DNA of 64,000 nt from an uncultured Oscillospiraceae bacterium (lineage in GTDB: Bacteria > Bacillota > Clostridia > Oscillospirales > Ruminococcaceae). Under the pieces are notes generated by a model that was not told where the DNA came from, ran no database searches, and saw only the letters and a program-made list of their open reading frames with translations. The position numbers were made by a program, and so were the translations under genes. Positions 50,426 to 59,255 of this stretch are shown one piece after another (the first letter of the stretch is position 1; each line of letters opens with the position of its first letter). The stretch is taken from positions 1 through 64,000 of the forward strand of contig CAJTZM010000009.1 in the NCBI GenBank assembly GCA_910583935.1, written 5' to 3'.

Positions 50426-51947
50426 TTTCCGGTTCCTCCTGGTGAAAATCGATGATTTCATCCTCGACGGATTTTTCCGTCTTGTCCGCGGGGCCGCCGC
50501 GCGTTTTCAGCCGGTACAAAAGCCCTAAAAGCTGGATGGTGATCAAGGGCGTCATGGCTACCATAGCCACAATGCCAAACGCATCGGTCAAAATATTGCC
50601 GCCTACCGCGTCGCAGGCGCCCATGGCAAAGGGCAGCAAAAAGGTAGCGGTCATAGGTCCGGAGGCCACGCCGCCGGAGTCAAAGGCGATGGCGGTGAAA
50701 ATATGCGGGGTAACGAAGGACAGACCCAGCGCCAGCCCATAGCCGGGAAGCAGAAACCACAGCGCCGAAAGCCCGGTGAGCACCCGCGTCATGGAAAGGC
50801 CCAGAGAAACTGCCATACCGGCGGACAAGGCAGTCATCATGGCCCGCTGGGAAATGGCGCCGCCGGTGACGCTCTCCACCTGCTTGTTGAGCACCAGCAC
50901 CGCCGGTTCGGCCTTGACGATGTAATAGCCGACGACCATTGCCAGCGGGATCAGAATCCAGCGGTAGGAAAGCCCGGCAATCTCCCCGCCCAGGGAATAG
51001 CCGGCGGGCATAAAGCCCACATTGACCCCAGCGAGGAACAGCGTCAGCCCCATAAAGGTGTAAAGGATGCCGATGAGGATTTTAATCAGCTGGCGGCGGC
51101 GCAGCTTGAGGAAAAAGACCTGAAGCAGCAAAAAGAGAAAAAGGATCGGCGCCAGCGCCAGCACCACCTCTTTGGCGTAATCAGGAAAGGCGCGGCCAAA
51201 TTCTAAAAAAAGTTCCTTAGTGCTCCCGATTGCAGGAATTTGCAGCGGCGTATAGCTGGAACCGGAGGGGTTGTACAAAAATCCCAGAATCAGTACCGAT
51301 AGAATCGGCCCGATGGAACACAGAGCGACCAGGCCAAAGCTGTCGTCCTCCGCCCCCTTGTCGCTTCGCACCGACGTAAGGCCCAGGCCAAGCGCCATGA
51401 TAAACGGCACCGTAATCGGACCGGTGGTCACGCCGCCGGAATCAAAGGCGACGGCCAGAAAGGAATCCGGCACAAAAAACGCTAAAAGAAAAACTGCGGC
51501 GTAGAAAAAAAGCAGAAGATACGAAAGCCTCCAGCGGAATAAAATCCGCAGAAAGGCCAGGACTAAAAACAAACCCACCCCTGCCGCTACCGTCAGTATC
51601 AGCACCATATCCGGCACCGCTGGTGTCTGCCGGGCCAAAACCTGCAGGTCCGGCTCCGCCATGGTAATCACAATCCCCACGGCAAAGCAGGCAATCACGA
51701 TCAGCCAAAGCTTTTTTGTGCGGGTCAGATGCTCACCCGCCTGCTGGCCGATGGGCATCATCGCCATATCCGCTCCCAAGGAAAAAAAGCCCATACCGAC
51801 TACCAAAAGCACCGCGCCTGTGAGAAAAAGCATCAGCGTTTCCAGCGGCAAAGGCGCCACCGTCGTGCTTAAGGCCAAAACGATCAGCGTTATGGGAATG
51901 ACCGACGAAAAGGATTCATGTATCTTTTCCTTGAGTTTCTTGTTCAA
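50418..51947 (-). CDS. DUF1538 membrane protein, internally duplicated
   Basis: A 509-residue transporter-like protein with about twelve helices. Two halves each have the motif FDSGGV-x2-GP-x-T (FDSGGVTTGPIT at about 160 and FDSGGVASGPMT at about 420), so the fold is a tandem repeat. Substrate unknown; the linked PII-like protein suggests regulation by a small metabolite, perhaps coupled to an ion flux. The C terminus is acidic and overlaps the start of the PII gene. Confidence 0.85.
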   Translation of the reverse strand: MNKKLKEKIHESFSSVIPITLIVLALSTTVAPLPLETLMLFLTGAVLLVVGMGFFSLGADMAMMPIGQQAGEHLTRTKKLWLIVIACFAVGIVITMAEPDLQVLARQTPAVPDMVLILTVAAGVGLFLVLAFLRILFRWRLSYLLLFFYAAVFLLAFFVPDSFLAVAFDSGGVTTGPITVPFIMALGLGLTSVRSDKGAEDDSFGLVALCSIGPILSVLILGFLYNPSGSSYTPLQIPAIGSTKELFLEFGRAFPDYAKEVVLALAPILFLFLLLQVFFLKLRRRQLIKILIGILYTFMGLTLFLAGVNVGFMPAGYSLGGEIAGLSYRWILIPLAMVVGYYIVKAEPAVLVLNKQVESVTGGAISQRAMMTALSAGMAVSLGLSMTRVLTGLSALWFLLPGYGLALGLSFVTPHIFTAIAFDSGGVASGPMTATFLLPFAMGACDAVGGNILTDAFGIVAMVAMTPLITIQLLGLLYRLKTRGGPADKTEKSVEDEIIDFHQEEPENV

Positions 51948-52150
51948 TGGATATCATGCCCCTCCTAAATGTCCAGATTGCCGGGAAAAAATCCCTGTAA
52001 GCATATAAACCTGTACACAGCCTGAACAGGCGTAATCGGGGCGAGAGAGGATGGCGGCCCCGGACAAATCAAATGCTTTCTGTTTTTAGTATAGCATAAA
52101 GCCTGGGGCAAAAATGTTAAGAAACTGCAAAAAAATGACGGCGTGCAAAA

Positions 52151-52450
52151 TTAAATCCAGTAATCCAGAACCTCCCGGCCGGCAACCGCATCCTTCATCT
52201 CCTCCTTCACCGCCAGGTGCAGCGGATGGGTCTGGTACGCCTCCATAGCCTCACGGCTGGTAAATTCCGTATAAAGAACCATGTGGTGCTCCCCCTCCGG
52301 CGCAAGATTCAGACCGGTTTGTGCTTTTAAAAGGCCCGGCACCTGTCCGACCATGGCGCCAAACCGCCGGTTGAGCTTTTCCACCAGCCCCTCCCACTCT
52401 TCCCGGGGGATATCTGGGGAAAACCTCCACAATACCAGATGCTTAAACAT
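52151..52450 (-). CDS. Dabb (stress-responsive A/B barrel) domain protein
   Basis: A 99-residue ferredoxin-like protein. MFKHLVLWRF opens it and HMVLYTEFTSREAMEAYQ is the characteristic middle. Members act as small dimeric cyclases, monooxygenase-like or stress proteins. The role is unknown. The start MFKH has AAAGGAGG seven bases upstream. Confidence 0.88.
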   Translation of the reverse strand: MFKHLVLWRFSPDIPREEWEGLVEKLNRRFGAMVGQVPGLLKAQTGLNLAPEGEHHMVLYTEFTSREAMEAYQTHPLHLAVKEEMKDAVAGREVLDYWI

Positions 52451-52576
52451 AACGACTCCTCCTTTGCAAGGAGTATAGCACAATTGACAGCGAAAAAAAA
52501 GAAGCGTATCATAAAAAAAACATCGGATCCCGGCAGGTCCGGGCCATTAGAATTCTGAAAAGCGGGGGCGGATATT

Positions 52577-53854
52577 TTGGAAAAGATTTTGCTGGATTAC
52601 GGTCAGACCCAGGTGGAGGCGGTTTTTGACGGCGCCAAATCGGTGACCTATCTGGAACCGGCAGACCAGCCGGCGATTGCGGACATTAAGGCGGCCTTTT
52701 ATCAGGAGGCGGTGGTCCGCCCGGTGGGCAGCGAGCCGCTGGACCGGCTGGTTAAAAAAGACGACCAGGTAACCATCGTCATCAGCGATATCACCCGCTA
52801 TTGGTCCCGGCAGGATCTGGTGTGCCGGGAGCTTGTGGCCTTTCTGCACGAAAGCTGCGGCGTCCCTTATGAAAATATGGCGGTGCTGGTGGCGCTGGGC
52901 ACCCACCGGGGACAAAGTGAGGAGGAGCTGCGAAAAATCGCGTCTCAAGAAGTATACGGAAGAGTCCAGGTGATCTGTCACGACTGCGAGGGAGAGCTTT
53001 CTTATCTGGGAAAAACCAGCTTCGGCACCCCGGTCCAGGTCAATCCGCTGGCCGTGGGCCGCAGGGTGATTACCATCGGCGCTACGGTACACCACCTTAT
53101 GTCCGGGTACGGCGGCGGCAGAAAGAGCATTTTGCCCGGCATCAGCGGCAAGGAAACCATTCTTCATAACCACATGATGTGCCTGGACCCCCTAAAGCCC
53201 CAATCCTCCAGCCGCATCGGCATGGGAAAGCTGGAGGATAACCCGGTCCATCTGGACATGGTGGAAGCGGCGGCAATGGTGGACCCGGTCTTTGGGATTA
53301 ACATCGTCATGAACAAGGACGGACGCCAATGCCGGCTGGTCTGCGGCCACTGGCTGAAGGCCTGGGAGGAAAGCTGCCGGATCGTTCAGCAGACCGCCGG
53401 CGTTCCCATCCGGGAAAAGGCTGACATCGTCATCGCCAGCTGCGGCGGGTACCCCAAAGATATCAACCTCTACCAGGGCATTAAGACCCTTTTGAACATG
53501 GGTCAGGCGGTAAAGCCCGGCGGGACCATGATTTTCCTCGCCCAATGCCAAGACGGCGGCGGGGCGCCGGACTTTTTTGACTGGAGCCGGTCCTTAAAAA
53601 CCGATTCGCTGGACGCAGACCTGCGGGCAGGCTTTACCATTGCGGGCTATATCTTCTACGCCGGCTGCGAGACCATCCGAAAGGGTCGGGTGCTGATGCT
53701 CACCGAGCTTTCCCCCGAAACCCTAAAGGATATGGGCATCGAGGGCTATACCGATCTGGCGGCGCTTCTATCCCAGGTAGATTTTGCCGGAAAGGACGTC
53801 ATCGTCATGCCCCACGGCGGCAGTACGGTGCCCTATGTTTTAGACGAAGCGTAA
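52577..53854 (+). CDS. larA: LarA-type nickel-pincer lactate racemase family protein
   Basis: A 425-residue enzyme of the LarA family, which uses a nickel-pincer nucleotide cofactor. The N domain has LGTHRG (H110); VHHLMSGYGGGRKSILPGI gives H172/H173 and the cofactor-bound K183; and KETILHNH gives H197 and H199, the full set of the family. The start is TTG with GGGGGCGG nearby. No larBCE maturation genes are in the window, so they must be elsewhere if the protein is active. The substrate may be another 2-hydroxy acid than lactate. Confidence 0.9.
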   Translation: MEKILLDYGQTQVEAVFDGAKSVTYLEPADQPAIADIKAAFYQEAVVRPVGSEPLDRLVKKDDQVTIVISDITRYWSRQDLVCRELVAFLHESCGVPYENMAVLVALGTHRGQSEEELRKIASQEVYGRVQVICHDCEGELSYLGKTSFGTPVQVNPLAVGRRVITIGATVHHLMSGYGGGRKSILPGISGKETILHNHMMCLDPLKPQSSSRIGMGKLEDNPVHLDMVEAAAMVDPVFGINIVMNKDGRQCRLVCGHWLKAWEESCRIVQQTAGVPIREKADIVIASCGGYPKDINLYQGIKTLLNMGQAVKPGGTMIFLAQCQDGGGAPDFFDWSRSLKTDSLDADLRAGFTIAGYIFYAGCETIRKGRVLMLTELSPETLKDMGIEGYTDLAALLSQVDFAGKDVIVMPHGGSTVPYVLDEA

Positions 53855-53953
53855 ATGGGGCCGCCCAAGCGCCTGCGACAAAACAAAGCAAGGCCGGTCG
53901 GGACAAACGCCGCCTGCATGGGCTATACTGAAGGGGCAGCGGAGGTGAAAATC

Positions 53954-54814
53954 GTGGATTGGGTAAGAGCTGTTGGAGATGCTGTCGAATATATCGAAAG
54001 CCATATCACCGAGGAGATCACCTTGTACGACGTGGCTGGCTGTGTAAACATCTCCCCCTTTTATTTCCACAAGGGGTTCGGCATATTGTGCGGATACTCT
54101 GTGATGGAATATGTCAGAAGCCGCCGGATGGCGCTGGCAGGAGAAGAGCTGATCACCAGCGATTGTTCGATCATCGAACTGGCTATGAAGTACGGGTATG
54201 ATTCCCCCGACAGCTTTACCAGAGCCTTTTCCCGCTTTCACGGACACACGCCTTCGGCGGTGCGAAAAAATAAAACCATGATCAAAGCTTTCGCGCCGCT
54301 TCAGCTGACGATTTCATTGAAGGGCGGTTCTATCATGGAGTACAGGATCACAAAAAAAGAAGCCTTTTCCGTTTTGGGTTCGTCAAAAGAGTTTCTTTAT
54401 GAAAACGCGAAGCGGGAAATTCCTTTGTTTTATCAAGAGCATTACGCTTCAGGAAAAGGAAGGTATATCCGCGGCATGTTCGGCGTGAACATTGACCCGC
54501 AAATGGCAGATGTAAAATTTGAATACCTGATCGCGGATCTTTATAACCCCGCCGTCGATATTCCGGACGGATTTTCTGTGCGGGTCATCCCCGCTTTTAC
54601 CTGGGCGGTCTTCCCCTGCAAGGGCCCGCTTCCCCACGCTTTACAGAATGCAAACACCAAAATTTTTTCCGAATGGCTGCCGGCGCTGAAGGATTACGAG
54701 TTTGCCGCCGGGTACTGTATCGAAATGTATGACGATCCGGACAAATACCCCAACAAAACAAGCGATGAGAATTATTATTCGGAGATTTGGCTCCCTGTTA
54801 AAAAGAAAGCGTAA
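53954..54814 (+). CDS. AraC family regulator with GyrI-like effector domain
   Basis: A 286-residue regulator. The double HTH (about 1-100) includes LYDVAGCVNISPFYFHKGF and YDSPDSFTRAFSRFHGHTPSA, followed by a Rob/GyrI-like domain (about 120-286) with EYRITKKEAFSVLGS and ADLYNPAVDIPDGF. The GTG at 53954 has GGAGG eight bases away and gives the normal protein; an in-frame extension to 53855 has no ribosome site. Such proteins sense drugs or lipophilic compounds. Target genes are not evident. Confidence 0.88.
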   Translation: MDWVRAVGDAVEYIESHITEEITLYDVAGCVNISPFYFHKGFGILCGYSVMEYVRSRRMALAGEELITSDCSIIELAMKYGYDSPDSFTRAFSRFHGHTPSAVRKNKTMIKAFAPLQLTISLKGGSIMEYRITKKEAFSVLGSSKEFLYENAKREIPLFYQEHYASGKGRYIRGMFGVNIDPQMADVKFEYLIADLYNPAVDIPDGFSVRVIPAFTWAVFPCKGPLPHALQNANTKIFSEWLPALKDYEFAAGYCIEMYDDPDKYPNKTSDENYYSEIWLPVKKKA

Positions 54815-54924
54815 GCCCGCGCTTCGCATCCTGTGCGAAAGGAAGACTCCAATCTTTTTGCGCTCGTTTTCGCGGCTTGATCTGCCCAAAGCGGCACGTC
54901 TCCCAGTAAAAATTAAAAAAACTA

Positions 54925-54953
54925 TTGACAAATCCGCCGGATTGTGGTTTTAT
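54925..54953 (+). promoter_or_regulatory. Promoter of the T-box/trpXYZ operon
   Basis: TTGACA (54925-54930), a 17-base spacer and TTTTAT (54948-54953). Confidence 0.75.
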
Positions 54954-54959
54954 AGGTTC

Positions 54960-55244
54960 AAACCCAAAATCCAAACCGGTGAAGTGGAGATAAAACGGTT
55001 TACGCGCTTTCAGAGAGTCGGGGCAGGTGTGAGCCCGGCAGAGATGCGGAACCGACAAATGGACCACTGAGGGCGCGGGGAACAGGACGTCAAGTCCTTA
55101 GTATTCCGCGACGCTGCGCCAGCGTTACAGGGCGGGGAGTGTGTCGGCACTCCGCAGAGGCGGGCATGCTTTTGCATGTCAATCAAGGTGGTACCGCAGA
55201 TGTTTTTGACGTCTGTCCTTGTTTTTCAAGGACGGGCGTTTTTT
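54960..55244 (+). promoter_or_regulatory. T-box leader, specifier TGG (tryptophan)
   Basis: A complete T-box riboswitch. The conserved T-box AAGGTGGTACCGCAG is at 55185-55199. The specifier loop before ACCACTGAG holds TGG (55060-55062), the Trp codon, and the terminator at 55211-55244 follows. Uncharged tRNA-Trp would bind both the specifier and the antiterminator bulge, allowing transcription of the ABC transporter. The Trp reading fits the TrpXYZ-type genes downstream. Confidence 0.93.
55211..55244 (+). terminator. T-box terminator
   Basis: GTCTGTCCTTG / CAAGGACGGGC with a TTTTT loop, followed by a T-run. It is the off-state of the T-box switch. Confidence 0.9.
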
Positions 55245-55321
55245 ATTCCCCAAAAATGCGCCGCCTGCGAAACCCTCGGGCTTTTTCCGGCGAAAATCAA
55301 TCGAAAAAGGAGAACCCTGTC

Positions 55322-56305
55322 ATGAAAAGAATAAAACTTTGTAAAATCACAGCCTTGCTGGCGGCCGTCTGTGCGCTGCTCACTCTCTTTGCCGGCTGCG
55401 GCCAGCAGCAGACCGGAAAAATCGACGTCGGCATCATCCAGTTGATTGAAAACGGCGCGTTCAACGATATGCGCGAGGGCTTTATCCAGCAGATGAAGGA
55501 CAAGGGCTACGGCGAAGACAAGGTGAATTTCAACTATAAAAACGCCCAGGGCGACGCGACCAACCTCAACGCCATCTGCCAGGAAATGGTGGATAACGGC
55601 ATGGATCTGGTGGTGACCATCGCCACCCCCGCCTCCCAGGCGATGGTTAATCTGGAAAGCAATATTCCGGTGTTTTTTATCTCGGTTTCCAATCCGGTGG
55701 GGGCGCGGATTATAAACGATATGGAAAAGCCGGATAAAAACGCCACCGGCACCTCCAACGCCGTTCCGGTCAACGAGATTTTTGATCTGGCCGACCGGCT
55801 GACCCCCGGCTGTAAGACCTACGGCTTTTTGTACTGCACCAGTGAGATCAACGCCGTGACTACGGTGGAAAACAGTAAGGAATATTTAAAATCCATCGGC
55901 CTTTCCTATGAGGAGGCGGTGGTGACCAACTCCTCCGAGGTCCAGCAGGCGGCCCAGAGCCTCATCGGCAAGGTGGACGCTTTGTTCATCCCCAATGATT
56001 CGGTCATCCAAAGCGCCATGAACCTGGTGGCGGAGGTGGCCCGGGAGGCAAAAATCCCCGCCTACTGCAGCTCCAGCACCACGGTAGAATCCGGCGGGTT
56101 CGCCACCGTTGCCATCAGCGATAGGGAAATCGGCGCCATTACGGCGGATATGGCCATCGAATACCTGGGCGGCAAGGCCATCGCTGAGATCCCCTCGGTG
56201 GTTGTCCCGGCCAATGATGTGGTAATCAACCAAACAACGGCCGAGGCGATCGGCGCCACGATCCCGGAGGAAACCGCCGCTTCGGCAACCATTGTAAAGG
56301 ACTAA
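55322..56305 (+). CDS. trpX: TrpX-like substrate-binding lipoprotein
   Basis: A 327-residue lipoprotein of the ABC_sub_bind (PF04392) family. The signal sequence ends LLTLFAGC. Mature part begins KIDVGIIQLIENGAFNDMREGF and has two alpha/beta lobes with IPNDSVIQSAMNLV and YCSSSTTVESGGFATVAIS near the ligand cleft. With the Trp T-box, tryptophan or a precursor is the probable ligand. It is the first gene of a three-gene operon. Confidence 0.9.
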   Translation: MKRIKLCKITALLAAVCALLTLFAGCGQQQTGKIDVGIIQLIENGAFNDMREGFIQQMKDKGYGEDKVNFNYKNAQGDATNLNAICQEMVDNGMDLVVTIATPASQAMVNLESNIPVFFISVSNPVGARIINDMEKPDKNATGTSNAVPVNEIFDLADRLTPGCKTYGFLYCTSEINAVTTVENSKEYLKSIGLSYEEAVVTNSSEVQQAAQSLIGKVDALFIPNDSVIQSAMNLVAEVAREAKIPAYCSSSTTVESGGFATVAISDREIGAITADMAIEYLGGKAIAEIPSVVVPANDVVINQTTAEAIGATIPEETAASATIVKD

Positions 56306-56338
56306 GGTCCAAAAGCGGCAGAAAAAGGAGAAGTGATT

Positions 56339-57253
56339 ATGACCTTGATGATAGGCTCTTTGCAGCTGGGCTGCATCTACGGGCTGCTGGCGGTGGGGGT
56401 GTACCTGGCCTTTCGCATTCTGGATATTCCCGACCTTTCGGCGGAGGGGACCTTCACCTTTGGGCTGGCGGTCTCCGCCGCGCTGACCGCAAAGGGACAC
56501 CCGCTTTTAGGCATCCCCATGGGATTTCTGGCCGGCTGCCTGGGCGGAGCGGTCACCGGCTTTTTGCAGACCAAGCTGCGTATCCACCCGATTTTGGCCG
56601 GTATTCTGACCATGAGCGGCCTGTACTCGATTAACCTGGCGATTATGGGCTCCAGCTCCAATATCTCCCTGGTTGGGCTGGACACTTTGTTTCGTATGAC
56701 CTTTGCCCTGTTCCCCGGCGCCGACAAGGAGCTTCTCAAGCTGGCGCTGGCGGTGTTGTTCTGCGCGGCGGCTGCAGCGGTGCTGGTCCTTTTCTTTAAG
56801 ACCCACATCGGTCTTTGCATCCGGGCCGCAGGGGACAACGAGGATATGGTCCGCGCCTCCTCCATCAACGTGGATTCCACCAAAATTCTGGCGCTGGCCA
56901 TCGGCAACGGATGCATCGGCCTTTCCGGTGCGCTGCTGGCCCAGTATCAGGGCTTTGCGGATATCAGCTCTGGCATCGGCATTGTGGCGGTGGGCTTGGC
57001 CTCGGTGATCATCGGAGAGCGGCTGTTCGGCCAGCGGGGGGTGACCTGGGGTCTGGCGGCCACCATCGCCGGTTCTATCGTCTACCGGCTGATCATCGCG
57101 CTGGCTTTAAAGACCAGCCTGTTTCCTGCCTATTTTTTAAAGGTTGTCTCGGCGGTAATCGTGGCGGCGGCCCTTTCCATCCCGGCGATAAAGGAAATGC
57201 TTGCCCGCAGAAGGATCAAAAAGGAGGGACTTGCCCATGCTGTACATCCGTGA
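56339..57253 (+). CDS. trpY: TrpY-like ABC transporter permease
   Basis: A 304-residue membrane permease of the branched-chain-amino-acid-type group with about eight helices. LQLGCIYGLLAVGVYLAFRILDIPDLSAEG at the N terminus (shown here as two parts, GCIYGLLAVGVYLAFRIL and DIPDLSAEG) and GDNEDMVRASSIN as coupling loop are typical. The ATG at 56339 is preferred over a GTG two codons before. It overlaps the ATPase gene by 17 bases. Confidence 0.9.
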   Translation: MTLMIGSLQLGCIYGLLAVGVYLAFRILDIPDLSAEGTFTFGLAVSAALTAKGHPLLGIPMGFLAGCLGGAVTGFLQTKLRIHPILAGILTMSGLYSINLAIMGSSSNISLVGLDTLFRMTFALFPGADKELLKLALAVLFCAAAAAVLVLFFKTHIGLCIRAAGDNEDMVRASSINVDSTKILALAIGNGCIGLSGALLAQYQGFADISSGIGIVAVGLASVIIGERLFGQRGVTWGLAATIAGSIVYRLIIALALKTSLFPAYFLKVVSAVIVAAALSIPAIKEMLARRRIKKEGLAHAVHP

Positions 57254-58031
57254 TCTTTGTAAGGTGTTTGCGCCGGGAACCCCCAACGCCCATACAGCGC
57301 TGGATCATCTGAACCTGACCTTGATGCCCGGCGAATTTGTCACCGTGCTCGGCTCCAACGGAGCTGGGAAATCTACCCTCTTTTCCGCCATCGGCGGCGG
57401 TTTTTGGGCGGACAGCGGCAGTATCTTTTTAGATGGAGAAAATATCACCTATCTGCCGGAATATAAGCGGGCGGCAAAAATCGGCCGTTTGTTTCAGGAT
57501 CCCATGAAAGGGACGGCCCCCCACATGACCATTGAAGAAAATCTGGCTTTATCCTACTCTCGAAGCCGCCGGCGGGGCCTTTATCTGGCGGTATGCAAAA
57601 AGGATCGGGATTTTTTCCGGGCAGCGCTGTCCGAATTCGGCATGGGCCTGGAGGACCGTATGAACGCCAAGGTAGGACTTTTATCCGGCGGGCAGCGGCA
57701 GGCGCTGACCTTGTTAATGAGCACCATCGTGCCGCCAAAGCTTTTGCTTTTAGATGAGCACACCGCCGCTCTGGATCCGGCGACCGCCCAGAAGGTGCTG
57801 GAGATTACAAAGGAAATCGTCGCCAAAAACCAGCTGACCACCATGATGATCACCCATAATATCCAGTCCGCCTTAACCTGCGGCAGCCGAACCATCATGA
57901 TGGACGAAGGGCGGATCATCCTGGACCTTTCCGGCGAAGAACGGAAGAAGATGTCCGTTGCCGGACTCATGGATTTGTATGCCGCAAAACAGCATAAGAC
58001 GCTGGACAATGACCGAATGCTGCTCAGCTGA
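57237..58031 (+). CDS. trpZ: TrpZ-like ABC transporter ATPase
   Basis: A 264-residue cytoplasmic ATPase. Walker A GSNGAGKST at about 39-47, signature LSGGQRQALTL, Walker B LLLLDEHTAAL, and H-loop ITHNI are all intact. It powers the permease encoded just upstream; the 17-base overlap suggests coupled translation. A strong terminator follows. Confidence 0.94.
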   Translation: MLYIRDLCKVFAPGTPNAHTALDHLNLTLMPGEFVTVLGSNGAGKSTLFSAIGGGFWADSGSIFLDGENITYLPEYKRAAKIGRLFQDPMKGTAPHMTIEENLALSYSRSRRRGLYLAVCKKDRDFFRAALSEFGMGLEDRMNAKVGLLSGGQRQALTLLMSTIVPPKLLLLDEHTAALDPATAQKVLEITKEIVAKNQLTTMMITHNIQSALTCGSRTIMMDEGRIILDLSGEERKKMSVAGLMDLYAAKQHKTLDNDRMLLS

Positions 58032-58082
58032 TGCAATCCGTTTGGCAAGGCGTTCAAAGGGACATCCCCGCAAAAATGATAG

Positions 58083-58121
58083 AAAAAGAAGGAGAGGGTT
58101 TAGGCCCTCTCCTTCTTTTTT
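58083..58121 (+). terminator. Terminator of the trpXYZ operon
   Basis: A 16-bp stem, AAAAAGAAGGAGAGGG / CCCTCTCCTTCTTTTT, with a 6-base loop and T-run; it may also stop spo0A transcription from the other side. Confidence 0.93.
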
Positions 58122-58173
58122 CCAAAAAGCCGACAGGCCCTTCCCCATCCGGACAAAATCATGGAATAGACGC

Positions 58174-58956
58174 TCAGGATACCTTGAGTGTCAGACGCAG
58201 CTTATCGCTTAACATGGCGATAAATTCGCTGTTGGTGGGCTTTCCGCGGGAATTGTGAATGGTATAGCCAAAATAGGCATTGAGCGTATCCACATCTCCC
58301 CGGTCCCAAGCCACCTCAATGGCGTGGCGAATGGCCCGTTCCACTCGGGAGGCGGTTGTGGCAAACTTTTTAGCCACCGTCGGGTAAAGCACCTTGGTCA
58401 CCGCGTTCATCACCTCCGGATCCTTTACCGAAAGCAGGATGGATTCCCGCAGGTAATGGTACCCTTTAATATGTGCGGGAACGCCGATTTGGTGAATCAT
58501 TTCAGTCACCATCAGCTCCATATCCTGTCCGCCGGAAGCAAAGGGAACGGTTTTTCCGTTTTTGCCCTTTTCCTCCTCAGAACTGCTGATCAGCTGTACA
58601 ATTCGCTCCGCCAAAACCTCGGTATCAAAGGGCTTGAGGAAATAATACCGGGCGCCGGACTGCATAACCTCCTTTTGCAGCGCCATATTGTCAAAGCCCG
58701 ACAGGATCATGAACTGAGGCTGCGGCAGATCCTCCTGATCCCGCACCCGCCGCATAACGCCGATAGCGTCGCTGTGCGGCATAAACACATCGCACAAAAC
58801 CGCCTGTGGTCTTTGGGCGACAATCGCTTCGTACAGCGCTTCACCGTCCTTCGGCACCAGAACCGCTTCTACGCCAAAACTCTTTAACAAACTCGCGCAG
58901 GGAACGGCAAATTCCCGGCTTTCATCTGCGATTATGACTTTTCTTGTAATTCCCAT
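58174..58956 (-). CDS. spo0A: Sporulation master regulator Spo0A
   Basis: A 260-residue response regulator that starts sporulation when phosphorylated. The receiver has D56 (VLCDVFMP) and the C-terminal sigma-factor-like DNA-binding domain has the very conserved ASRVERAIRHAIEVAWDRGD and KPTNSEFIAMLSDKLRL. GGAGG lies upstream of the ATG. Often spoIVB lies just before spo0A; here the CotH operon does instead. An 0A box and a sigmaA-like promoter lie in the upstream region. Confidence 0.97.
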   Translation of the reverse strand: MGITRKVIIADESREFAVPCASLLKSFGVEAVLVPKDGEALYEAIVAQRPQAVLCDVFMPHSDAIGVMRRVRDQEDLPQPQFMILSGFDNMALQKEVMQSGARYYFLKPFDTEVLAERIVQLISSSEEEKGKNGKTVPFASGGQDMELMVTEMIHQIGVPAHIKGYHYLRESILLSVKDPEVMNAVTKVLYPTVAKKFATTASRVERAIRHAIEVAWDRGDVDTLNAYFGYTIHNSRGKPTNSEFIAMLSDKLRLTLKVS

Positions 58957-59006
58957 GTCGATGATTCCTCCAAAAACGTTTTTCCCGCAACATTTTGTCT
59001 ATCCAA

Positions 59007-59036
59007 ATACTATCACGTTTCCCCTCGACATGGCAA
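59007..59036 (-). promoter_or_regulatory. Promoter of spo0A
   Basis: Minus strand TTGCCA (59031-59036), an 18-base spacer and TAGTAT (59007-59012). The spacer starts with TGTCGA (59025-59030), the core of an 0A box. Confidence 0.55.
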
Positions 59037-59130
59037 TGAATGGACTGCATGAACTTTCTAAGGAAAGTTTGTGTGGTTTTTTCCCCTTCTTGACAGCGCG
59101 TTATGCCTGATTCCGAGCCCTTTCACGCCA

Positions 59131-59139
59131 TTTCGACAA
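59131..59139. promoter_or_regulatory. 0A box (Spo0A binding site)
   Basis: TTTCGACAA, which on the minus strand is TTGTCGAAA, the 0A-box consensus. It lies 175 bases before the spo0A start, consistent with autoregulation. Confidence 0.55.
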
Positions 59140-59255
59140 AAGACTACAGGGAGAATGTCGGAATCAGCAGAATTACCTTTGCCCAACCGCGCCGGCAGAG
59201 CAAAAAAACGATATACAGGGCCCCTTCCCATTCCAAAAAACCTGTCAGATTTTTC

